The notes beneath the pieces were generated by a model. It worked only from the letters and a program-made list of their open reading frames with translations, did not search any database and was not told the origin of the DNA. Position numbers and translations under genes: made by a program. Positions 32,363 to 64,000 of a DNA stretch of 64,000 bases are shown piece by piece (position 1 is the stretch's first letter; every line of letters starts with the position of its first letter). This DNA comes from Euglena gracilis (lineage: Eukaryota > Euglenozoa > Euglenophyceae > Euglenales > Euglenaceae): positions 62,001 through 126,000 of the forward strand of contig CAAHFI010382145.1 in NCBI GenBank assembly GCA_900893395.1, in the 5' to 3' direction.

Positions 32363-33400
32363 ATGAATCTAAGAGATATAAATAATATGACACTTTCAAA
32401 AATGAAAAATATAAAAGCAAAACAAAAACAAATAAACCTCCCAAAATATTGCGTCAAGAAATAAAAGAAAATAATAAAATAATAAAATGGTTTTAATAAA
32501 ATGTATTAGGAGGAAATCGGATTTTTAATAGGAATACAATTATATAGGAAATAATCTAATATATTTTTTAGACGCAAGCGAAAAATTTTTCCTCAAGGAA
32601 ATAACAATGTGTTTTTATGGTACTTGCGGAATTTTATTTAGTATAAATCAAAATAATAATTTTAAACGGAGTTGGCGAAGGTTATAACGAATTCAACAAA
32701 GAGTTAAATTTAATGACAATTTACCGAAAGGGTAAACAAGGAAAAATGATAAATATAACGTATTCACTTAAAGAGCATAGAGAAGAATGAATAACTGCAA
32801 TAATATACGTCAATAAAATATATAATAATTAACTAAAAAATATAATTATAAATATAAACCAGAAAATCAAAAGTATTACAAACATTTAATATTCAAAATA
32901 GAATAAAAATAAATCATTAAAATATAAATTAATGAGATAACTGCAATTAATATACGTCTCAATAAAATATATTAAGTAATTAACTAAAAAATATAATATA
33001 AATATAAACCAAGAATCAAAAGTATTACAAACATTTTAATATGTCAAAAATAGAATAAAAAATAAATCATTAAAATATAAAATTTAATAAAAATAAAAAT
33101 ATTATTGCATAATCATTAAACTTAAAAATTCGAAAAGAAAAATTTAAAAAGAGTCAAAAAAACGAGCTCTGCAAAAAGCACATACAGTTCAAAAAAAAAG
33201 TTTAAAAAATTATTTTAATGAAGGAATTAGAATTAATAAAAAATGAGTACTTTAATGTAAAACAAAATGTTTTTTTGCGTATTAAAGATAAAAATGATCT
33301 TCCAATAATACAATTATCAAATCCAATAAAAATAAGTGATTTAGAAAAACAAGCAAGTGAAATAGCATCATTTTTAAATGTGCCAATAAAAGGGTATTAA
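32363..33400 (+). CDS. ycf4: Photosystem I assembly protein Ycf4, broken frames
   Basis: Thylakoid protein needed to assemble PSI. Recognisable pieces in order are a start at 32363 (MNLRDINN), the membrane segment FLIGIQLYRG-type region near 32520, FPQGITMCFYGTCGILF-type residues near 32590-32640, and a 60-codon C-terminal frame (33218-33400) reading VFLRIKDKNDLPIIQLSNP to IASFLNVPIKGY, the family end. The middle is disrupted by single-base shifts and by a 147-bp tandem duplication at 32789-33085, probably within an intron. Coordinates of inner exons cannot be given with confidence. Confidence 0.8.
32789..33085 (+). repeat. 147-bp tandem duplication with indel differences
   Basis: Copy 1 (about 32789-32929) and copy 2 (about 32936-33085) carry the same order of words (ATAACTGCAA, ATATACGT, TTAACTAAAAAATATAA, AAAAGTATTACAAACATTT, AAATCATTAAAATATAAA). 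The visible differences are one- or two-base insertions or losses, often in A or T runs. Such a pattern fits two noisy reads of one segment placed side by side. Confidence 0.85.
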
Positions 33401-33462
33401 AAAGTTGAAAACTAAAAATTCGATATTTTCAACTAAAATTCTTTATACATAAATACAAAGTT

Positions 33463-33534
33463 TGAGGCGTAGCCAAGTGGTAAGGCAACGGGTTTTGGCC
33501 CTGTCATTCGGAGGTTCGAATCCTCCCGCCTCAG
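33463..33534 (+). tRNA. trnQ-UUG: tRNA-Gln (UUG)
   Basis: Acceptor TGAGGCG pairs with CGCCTCA, the anticodon loop reads TTTTGGC with anticodon UUG, and the T loop is TTCGAAT. Confidence 0.95.
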
Positions 33535-33548
33535 GAAAATAAAATATT

Positions 33549-33634
33549 GGAGAAGTGTCTGAGTGGTCGAAAGAGCTCGATTGCTAATCGAGTGTGTCTA
33601 ATAAACACCGAGGGTTCAAATCCCTTCTTCTCCT
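33549..33634 (+). tRNA. trnS-GCU: tRNA-Ser (GCU)
   Basis: A class II tRNA with acceptor GGAGAAG/CTTCTCC, anticodon stem CTCGAT/ATCGAG with GCU, and a long variable arm (TGTGTCTAATAAACACC) typical of serine tRNA. Confidence 0.95.
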
Positions 33635-33809
33635 TTTTTATTAAGAACTCTTTGAATCTATAAATATATCTGCAAAATGAAATATTTTACACAATGATTT
33701 TAATTTTAAATATGAACAAACAGTAAATTAATAAAATACTAAGAAAGTATTATATTAAAAATAAAGAAATTTATAAAATTTATTTATTTGAAATATGCAA
33801 AAATTGATG

Positions 33810-33883
33810 TAGCGGAGAAAGGATTTGAACCTCTGACTTCAGGATTATGAGCCCTGCGAGCTACCTGACTGCTCTACTCCGCC
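33810..33883 (-). tRNA. trnfM-CAU: Initiator tRNA-Met (CAU)
   Basis: Reads GGCGGAGTAGAGCAG with a weak first acceptor pair, anticodon loop CTCATAA and T loop TTCAAAT. The poor 1-72 pair and the GTAGAGCAG D-arm are features of initiator tRNA. Confidence 0.92.
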
Positions 33884-33895
33884 CTAAAATCTATA

Positions 33896-33967
33896 AGCAG
33901 ATAATGGGACTCGAACCCATGGCATCAACCTTGGCAAGGTTGCGCTCTACCACTGAGCTACATCTGC
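33896..33967 (-). tRNA. trnG-GCC: tRNA-Gly (GCC)
   Basis: Acceptor GCAGATG with TATCTGC, anticodon stem AACCT-TGCCAAG-GTT region with anticodon GCC, and T loop TTCGAGT. Confidence 0.93.
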
Positions 33968-33972
33968 ACACA

Positions 33973-34044
33973 AGCCTTTTGTCGGATTCGAACCGACGAC
34001 CACCGCATTACAAATACAATGCTCTACCACTGAGCTAAAAAGGC
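33973..34044 (-). tRNA. trnT-UGU: tRNA-Thr (UGU)
   Basis: Acceptor GCCTTTT with AAAAGGC, anticodon loop TTTGTAA (UGU) and T loop TTCGAAT. Confidence 0.94.
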
Positions 34045-34141
34045 ATCATTATTAATATAATAATGATAGGAACTTAATTTTACTCATTATAAATTTATTT
34101 TGTCAAAACAACAAACTCAAAAATAAATATGGGAAAATAAA

Positions 34142-34610
34142 ATGTCTTTTATAACTTTAAACAATTTTTTAACTTGCGATTAAAAAGAACTAACATAAGA
34201 ACTCTAAAAACAAAAAAATTAAAAAAAATAATAATAATTTTGCTTTAAAATTCAGGAAAAACATTAAATCCGACCACTAACACTTTTTTTGGCTTATTAC
34301 CAGAACAATATGCTCCATTCGACCCACTAATTGATGTTGAGATTAGAAAAAAATAAAAAATAAAAGTAAAAATGAAATAAAAGTGAGAATAAAATAAAAA
34401 ATATTACAGTAAAAATATAAATGTCTAAAAAAATAAACTCTAAAATAAACGAATTAATACAATCTAAAGTAAAAAAATTTTTTATTTTATTTCCAAATAT
34501 AAAAATTTATCTTGATTAAGAAAAAGTTCCTATTTGTAATCCTTCCTATTATACCTGTTTTATTCTTTCTACTAGCATTTGTATGGCAGGCTTCAGTAAA
34601 ATTTAGATAA
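34142..34610 (+). CDS. psbK: Photosystem II protein K, split
   Basis: Single-span PSII protein. A middle exon near 34285-34337 reads [18 protein letters not shown], with the mature N-terminus (L-P-E-x-Y-A) after a short leader. A last exon from about 34536 reads [20 protein letters not shown] and KFR before the stop at 34610. The leader probably starts at ATG 34142 ([10 protein letters not shown]), followed by a TTGCGATT intron start about 38 nt in; this first exon is inferred. It heads psbK-ycf12-psaM-trnR, the E. gracilis order. Confidence 0.88.
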
Positions 34611-34657
34611 TTAAAAAGAAAATTAAGTGAAAAATATAAATTATTAAAAATAAAAAC

Positions 34658-34866
34658 ATGAATTCAGATGAGAAAAATATCGTAGAAAATACTGTAATAG
34701 TTTAGGACAATACTTTAAAATACATAAATATTTAAAATAATATTATTAATATAAGATTAATGATAAATCTAAAAAACTTTTGATACAATTAGGATCGTTA
34801 ACTTTAATAACTTTAACTGGACCACTAATTATAGGAATAATTTTCATTCGTAAAGGAAATTTATAA
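34658..34866 (+). CDS. ycf12: Photosystem II protein Psb30, two exons
   Basis: One-helix PSII protein. A 9-nt exon 1 at 34658 (MNS) joined to exon 2 (34777-34866, LLIQLGSLTLITLTGPLIIG then IIFIRKGNL) gives 33 residues, the exact usual length of Psb30. The implied intron is 110 nt, group III size. E. gracilis ycf12 also has a group III intron. The tiny first exon is inferred. Confidence 0.85.
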
Positions 34867-34879
34867 TTTTATCTAATAG

Positions 34880-35023
<144 letters not shown>

Positions 35024-35078
35024 AAAGTATAAATTTATTATTAGTAATAAATTTATCTAAAAAACTAAAATATATATA

Positions 35079-35150
35079 GTCACAGTCGCCTAATGGACGG
35101 GCATCAACCTTCTAAGTTGTTTTGTGTAGGTTCGAATCCTATCTGTGACA
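35079..35150 (+). tRNA. trnR-UCU: tRNA-Arg (UCU)
   Basis: Acceptor GTCACAG with CTGTGAC, anticodon loop CTTCTAA (UCU) and T loop TTCGAAT. It closes the psbK cluster. Confidence 0.95.
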
Positions 35151-36540
35151 ATCCGAAAAAAAAATAAGATAATATTTAGATCAAGTAGTTCCTTAAAATT
35201 CTGGAATAATTTACATTTATGAAACTTCTACAAAAAAAATAAATGACCTTAAAATATAAAACAAGAGAGTAAGAAAAAAGCTAATTAAAAAATAATTTAC
35301 ATTTAGAAACATTTAGAAAATCTTCCCTAACGTATCTTCTTTTTCTTTAAACAAACATAAAAACTAAAACAAAATTTTTAGCTGAACACATAATAATTTC
35401 ATTATTAAAAGTAAATTTTAATAAAAATCTTTATTTACCTCAAATAATGGAATGATTTCAACTTTAACAAAATTTGTAGTTTTGTAGTAAATTATTTACG
35501 CGTTAAACATTCTTTAAAAGGGAATATACAAAAAAAATGATATCGGTTTTATATGTTTTCTAATTTACATACTATAAAAATTTTAATGTAACGTTTTGTT
35601 AAATGTTATATTTTATTGTAATAAATTTGGGAAAATTAATTAACTTTTTAGACACCCTAAGATAATAACATATGTTCAAAAAATTCTATTTCGTTTGTTC
35701 TTTCGTAAAAAAAACTTCTAATTCTTCTAATTATGGTACTTCGTATTTCAATAAATCCTCTCTTATTTGCCATTTATCTCTTGATTTTTCCGAAAATTTA
35801 GAAAAATATTGATTGCCATAGGATGAATTCTTTTTTGGACACTTCTCTACGTTATTGTTATTCCAAATTCTAAGATCAGGGTTTTAACAGAATTAATTTC
35901 ACGTAATTCAAGTTTAAATCAAAAGCCACTGGATGAACTACAGAAAATTAACTAGGATCTTCCAGAAATTCAAGAAAAGTATGTATACCAAGCTCCTATT
36001 GGTAAAAAAGGCAAGCATTAAAAAAAGTTATTAATATCGCTACAAACGTAAATCCAGAAGCATTAAGTGAAATCATAAAAAAGAATACTTGGAAAAATTA
36101 TCTAAAGTAGTTTCCTTCAATATTAAAATACCGATCCAAGAATTGTAATTTTTACATTTAGTTTCATAGTAAGTTGTGTTATTTGTTGGAGTTCATGGAC
36201 ATTCGCTGTACTAGGACTGAGTATTAGAGTTTTAATAAGTTTTTAATGGAAGTACAACATGCATAAATTTTATTTGTTACAAAACTAAAAGATGTTAAAA
36301 AATATAGATGCTCTTACGAATACTGCATTTTATATTCTTTTAAACTTCAATTTTAATAACTATCAAATTGCTCAAAAAATAAATGAGATTATTTAGATTG
36401 TGAGATATGAATCTATTAAATTCAATCAAATACTTGAATTGTGTAACAACACACTACAAACATTAGTTAAGTCAGTTGAATAGATTAGAGTTCGTCCATT
36501 AAACTTCTAATTTTAAGAGTTTTTATTAAATATTTTATTT
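35151..36540 (+). other. Unassigned interrupted coding-like stretch
   Basis: No known plastid gene is recognised. From about 35660 to 36250 the plus strand has coding-like pieces split over frames: two hydrophobic segments (INPLLFAIYLLIF; ILFWTLLYVIVIP), a charged middle (KIRVLTELISRNSSLN; KPLDELQKIN; YVYQAPIGKKGKALKKVINI; NVNPEALSEIIKKN) and a last hydrophobic segment (DPRIVIFTFSFIVSCVICW to VLISF, stop near 36247). A second piece follows (LKNIDALTNTAFYILLNFNF, then FNQILELCNNTLQTL). Stops and shifts interrupt both. The composition is protein-like rather than spacer-like. It may be a real divergent membrane protein gene damaged by the same sequence errors as its neighbours, or a decayed gene. 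The first 500 nt (35151-35650) hold nothing I can name. Confidence 0.4.
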
Positions 36541-37084
36541 TAAAAATCTACTTAAAAACTAATTGACAAAATATTTTTTGAAATCTAAAAAAATTACTAA
36601 ATTTAAGATCAATAATAAAATAACTTAAATTAATTAAGTTAATTGTTAAATATTTATTTGTATAATAAGAATTTTTATCAAAGAAATTCTTCTGACTACT
36701 GTTTTTTATGAATTTTATTTCATATATGTTTTATATCAACAAAGTAAATAAAAATAAACCATAACAATTTTTGAGGGTAATTTCTAATATCATCAATCTT
36801 GATACGAATTCATTTTAAAAGAAATTAAAAAAACTGAAGTAGTAAAAAATATAAAATAAGAAAAAAATTATGTACTTCAATTGGTTAAATATTTTTAAAA
36901 TCGAAAGAAATTTAATATAATTTTCAAAAAAAGAAAAACAATCTAAAAAAAGCTTTTTACCAAATAATTCGATTTTTATTATTAAAAACGTTACATTATT
37001 TAATTAAAATCTACTTACTAAAAAATAATTAACAAAACAAAAAATATACTTGTTAGTAAAAAAGATAAAAACAAGCATATAAAA
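36541..37084. other. Spacer before psbA 3' end, nothing recognised
   Basis: About 540 nt of very AT-rich sequence with no open frame or RNA gene that I can support. Confidence 0.5.
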
Positions 37085-40049
<2,965 letters not shown>

Positions 40050-40136
40050 CAATAAATTAATTAAATTAATCTCCCAGTCGCAAACGCGACTGTTGATAAA
40101 ATTATAACATAAAAAATTAAATATTTTATTATATAT

Positions 40137-40217
40137 ACCTTCGACCGGAGTTGAACCGGTACGCTTTATAAGCACATGATTTTAAGTCATGAGTGTCTAC
40201 CATTTCACCACGAAGGC
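40137..40217 (-). tRNA. trnL-UAA: tRNA-Leu (UAA)
   Basis: Class II tRNA: GCCTTCG/CGAAGGT acceptor, anticodon stem CATGA/TCATG with loop CTTAAAA (UAA), variable arm TGCTTATAAAGCGTA and T loop TTCAACT. No intron, unlike the trnL-UAA of many plastids. Its acceptor and D-arm are nearly the same as those of trnL-CAA at 62.76 kb. Confidence 0.93.
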
Positions 40218-40275
40218 ATTTAAAACACACAAATTAAATATAAATTATTTTTAACTTATATTTAAATTACAAAAT

Positions 40276-61159
<20,884 letters not shown>

Positions 61160-61297
61160 AAATAATATTTTGTAATATAAAATAAGTAATCTCTAATATT
61201 AACTAAAGAGCTAATTTTAGGTATTAAGATCCCCTATTTATATACTAAAAAAGGGAACACAAGCAAAAAATATTGCATAACAATCTATCAATTTACT
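61160..61297. promoter_or_regulatory. Divergent spacer psbD / chlI
   Basis: 138 nt between the starts of psbD (minus) and chlI (plus). It should hold both promoters, but no clear boxes can be picked by eye. Confidence 0.35.
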
Positions 61298-62676
61298 ATG
61301 AATAAAAAAACTAACGAAAGGCCTGTATTTCCTTTTACTTCTATTGTTGGACAAGAAGAGATGTGTGGCTAAACACATTGCACATTCAAATAAAAAACTT
61401 AATAAAATAATATTATAAATTTAAAAAATAATAATTATTATTATTAAAAATAATTACTACCCTCTAAACTACAATTAATAAATAAAAAATAAAACAAATT
61501 GGCAAATAAAATACTGAATTTTCAACACAACTAAAAAAATTTTGTAAATTATTAAAATTTATTGTAGCTAATTGGAAGCAGTTTGGAAAACTATAGAAAA
61601 TCCAAAAGAACATAAAATAACAATTTATAAATAAAAAACAAAGCTAAAAGGATAAACCACGTATAGTTTGAAAACAAATAAAATTTAGTTTTATGAAATT
61701 ATCATTAATCTTAAATGTAATAGATCCAAAAATAGGAGGTGTTATGATAATGGGTGATAGAGGAACAGGAAAGTCAACAATAGTTAGAGCGCTTGTTGAC
61801 TTACTACCACCTATTGATGTAATAGAAAACGACCCATATAATTCTGATCCATATGATACAGAATTAATGTCAGATGACGTTCTAGAAAAAATAAAAAAAA
61901 ACGAAAAAGTATCGATAATTCAAGTTAAAACACCTATGGTTGATTTACCATTAGGTGCAACTGAAGATCGTGTTTGTGGAACAATAGATATAGAAAAAGC
62001 AATATCCGAAGGAAAAAAAGCATTCGAACCTGGTCTACTAGCACAAGCAAATAGAGGAATATTGTACGTTGATGAAGTTAACTTATTAGATGACCATTTA
62101 GTTGACGTTTTATTAGATTCCGCTGCTTCAGGATGGAACACGGTAGAAAGAGAAGGAGTTTCGATTTGCCATCCTGCAAGATTTATACTAGTAGGATCAG
62201 GAAATCCTGAAGAAGGAGAACTTAGACCACAATTACTAGATAGATTCGGAATGCATGCACAAATTAAAACACTAAAGGAACCAGCGCTTCGTGTAAAAAT
62301 AGTACAACAACGAGAACTATTTGAAAAAAGCCCTAAAGAGTTCAAAGAAAAATATAAGGAAGAACAAAATAAACTAATGGAAAAAATTATAAATGCAAGA
62401 AAAAAATTAAAAAACATAATAATAAAATACGAACTTTTAGAAAAAATATCACAAATCTGTTCTGAACTAAATGTTGATGGACTAAGAGGAGATATGGTAA
62501 CAAGTCGTGCAGCAAAAGCATTAGTAGCATTTGAAGATCGCACAGAAGTAACACCTAAAGACATTTTCACTGTAATTACGCTTTGTTTACGACATCGATT
62601 ACGTAAAGACCCTTTAGAATCAATAGATTCGGGATATAAAGTGCAAGAAACCTTTAAAAAAGTGTTCAATTACTAA
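61298..62676 (+). CDS. chlI: Magnesium chelatase subunit I, two exons
   Basis: AAA+ ATPase of the magnesium chelatase that inserts Mg into protoporphyrin IX for chlorophyll synthesis. Exon 1 (61298-61362) reads [19 protein letters not shown] and EEM. Exon 2 (61695-62676) starts [20 protein letters not shown], with Walker [10 protein letters not shown], Walker [15 protein letters not shown], sensor [20 protein letters not shown] and the C-terminal helical lid ([20 protein letters not shown]). The 332-nt intron starts GTGTGGCT. Spliced length is about 348 residues, normal for ChlI. The frame is intact. Confidence 0.97.
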
Positions 62677-62758
62677 AAAATAGCTAAAACAAGAAAACTA
62701 ATTTACATTTTCTGAGAAGTATTTCAGAAAATACATTAAAAATGTTAAAAATATTCTT

Positions 62759-62835
62759 CCTTCGTGGTGAAATGGTAAACACGTGTGATTCAAAATCACA
62801 TGCATAAGCTTGCCGGTTCGAGTCCGGTCGAAGGT
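62759..62835 (+). tRNA. trnL-CAA: tRNA-Leu (CAA)
   Basis: Class II tRNA with anticodon stem TGTGA/TCACA, loop TTCAAAA (CAA), variable arm TGCATAAGCTTGC and T loop TTCGAGT. The 5' half (CCTTCGTGGTGAAATGGTA) is identical to that of trnL-UAA in this window. Confidence 0.93.
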
Positions 62836-64000
62836 AAAACTCTCGAAATAAAAAACGTTAATAAAAAAGTTGCAATATATATCTAGATTAAAATCAACGT
62901 CTTTTATTTTGAAAAATGTTAAATTTATAACAAAATTTGAATAATGGAAAGTACCCAAAACGTGATGTCGTAGATTGAAATCTTACAAAACAATAGTTGA
63001 TATTGATTTTTTGTTTTTTACATAATTATGTAAAAATTTTATTATTAGTTAAAATAATAATATAGACTTTGAAAAATTATGAAACTAAAAAGAAAAAGTA
63101 AAATGTGAACTAGATTTACTTCTTAAAGACAAACTTATAGGTTTAAGCAAAAAACATTAGAAAAGCTAATTTTGAATTTTAAATTACTATTTATGGATAA
63201 AAGGAAATTAAATTAATTCAAAATTTTGATTTTTAAAATGAATCTAATTTCAAATCATAAATTCTCTTGCAAAGTAATAATTTTAATGACTTGGATTACT
63301 TTTGAAACGAACATGATTCACATTGTTTTCAAAATTTTTATTGTTTACTATATTGATGAGTATTGATGAGTTAACAAGATAAAACTATCTGGGTGTATAA
63401 AAAATATCATAGAATAATAATTGAATAAAAATAAAATATTCTAAAACATATAATTTTCTGGAATTTACAAACTTTATTACAAAAAAGTGTACAACAGAAT
63501 TATATATATACAAAAATTTATTTTTAAAAATATATAAATTATAACACTTTTAAAATTTTAATAGCTTCTTGAAAAATTTTAGTGACAGTAAAAAATAATA
63601 AAAACGCGTTTAATACATAATAACTACTATAAAGTATTTATATAGATTATTTTAAATCTTAAATAATCTATTATTATTACCTATTTTTGAAATAATATTA
63701 GTATAAATATACATATTTAGTAATAAACTATTATCACAAATAGTGTAATCATTGTCATTTTCGTAAAATTTTAATTTCCAGCAACAAGCAAAATTTTGTT
63801 TAACAAAGCTTTTTGCCGATTAAACTAATACAAATAATTTACCCACATTTTTGATATAAAGAAGTATTACAAGAAGTACAGATGAATAAATCAAAAGTAG
63901 TTACAAAATATTATTAATATTTAATACCTTACAATTAATTTTTAGTATTGTATTTATTCATAAAAAATGAGATCGAACTTTTAGAGTACAATCATTTAGT
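62836..64000. other. No recognisable gene at window end
   Basis: About 1.2 kb, very AT-rich, with stops in all frames and no tRNA or exon that I can support. A 10-bp direct repeat (TATTGATGAG twice near 63354) is the only structure noticed. It may be spacer or the start of a large intron continuing beyond the window. Confidence 0.5.

Noticed and set aside
32789-33085. CRISPR-like or regulatory repeat array
   Set aside because: Only two long copies with no spacers; explained better as a duplication or assembly artefact.
35650-36520. Altered genetic code reading UAG or UGA as amino acids in the unassigned stretch
   Set aside because: Intact genes in the window use normal stops, and stops here are mixed with frame shifts, so damage or sequence error explains it more simply.
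61920-62669. 249-codon open frame on the minus strand opposite chlI
   Set aside because: It is the antisense shadow of the intact, strongly conserved chlI frame and has no recognisable motif.

Overview
This window is a stretch of a plastid (chloroplast) genome from a photosynthetic euglenophyte, a relative of Euglena gracilis. Three things show this: extreme AT richness, genes cut into many short exons by introns beginning GTGYG or TTGYG, and gene clusters in the order known from E. gracilis. The species cannot be named. Some proteins (for example the PsbA N-terminus) differ from the E. gracilis sequences as I remember them. Exon ends were inferred by eye from conserved protein sequence plus intron end motifs, so most are good to a few bases only.

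Layout. (1) 0-28.5 kb, minus strand, one long series read from high to low coordinates: psbI, trnD, petG, trnK, psaA, psaB, psbE-psbF-psbL-psbJ, then the ribosomal-protein cluster rpl23-rpl2-rps19-rpl22-rps3-(roaA-like maturase)-rpl16-rpl14-rpl5-rps8-rpl36-trnI-rps14, then trnF-trnC-rps2-atpI-atpH. (2) 28.7-35.2 kb, plus strand: rpl20, an unassigned stretch, rps12, rps7, tufA, ycf4, trnQ, trnS, three minus-strand tRNAs (fM, G, T), psbK-ycf12-psaM-trnR. (3) 35.2-37.1 kb: an unassigned, interrupted coding-like stretch. (4) 37.1-61.2 kb, minus strand: psbD-psbC spread over about 21 kb, then trnL-UAA and psbA. (5) 61.3-62.8 kb, plus strand: chlI and trnL-CAA, followed by 1.2 kb with no recognisable gene.

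Introns dominate. Group II domain V hairpins are visible upstream of many exons, and very short introns of about 90-120 nt (group III size) sit in ribosomal and atp genes. Four intron- or operon-associated maturase-type genes are present: ycf13/mat1 in psbC intron 4, mat2 in psbD intron 8, a 634-codon frame (itself split) in the first psbC introns, and a roaA-like gene between rps3 and rpl16. They probably help splice the many introns of the photosystem and ribosomal genes around them.

One caution: between about 28.9 and 38.8 kb nearly every conserved gene (rpl20, rps7, tufA, ycf4, psbA) loses frame through single-base shortening of short homopolymers, and a 147-bp tandem duplication whose copies differ mainly by indels lies in ycf4. 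This looks like sequence or assembly error rather than biology.
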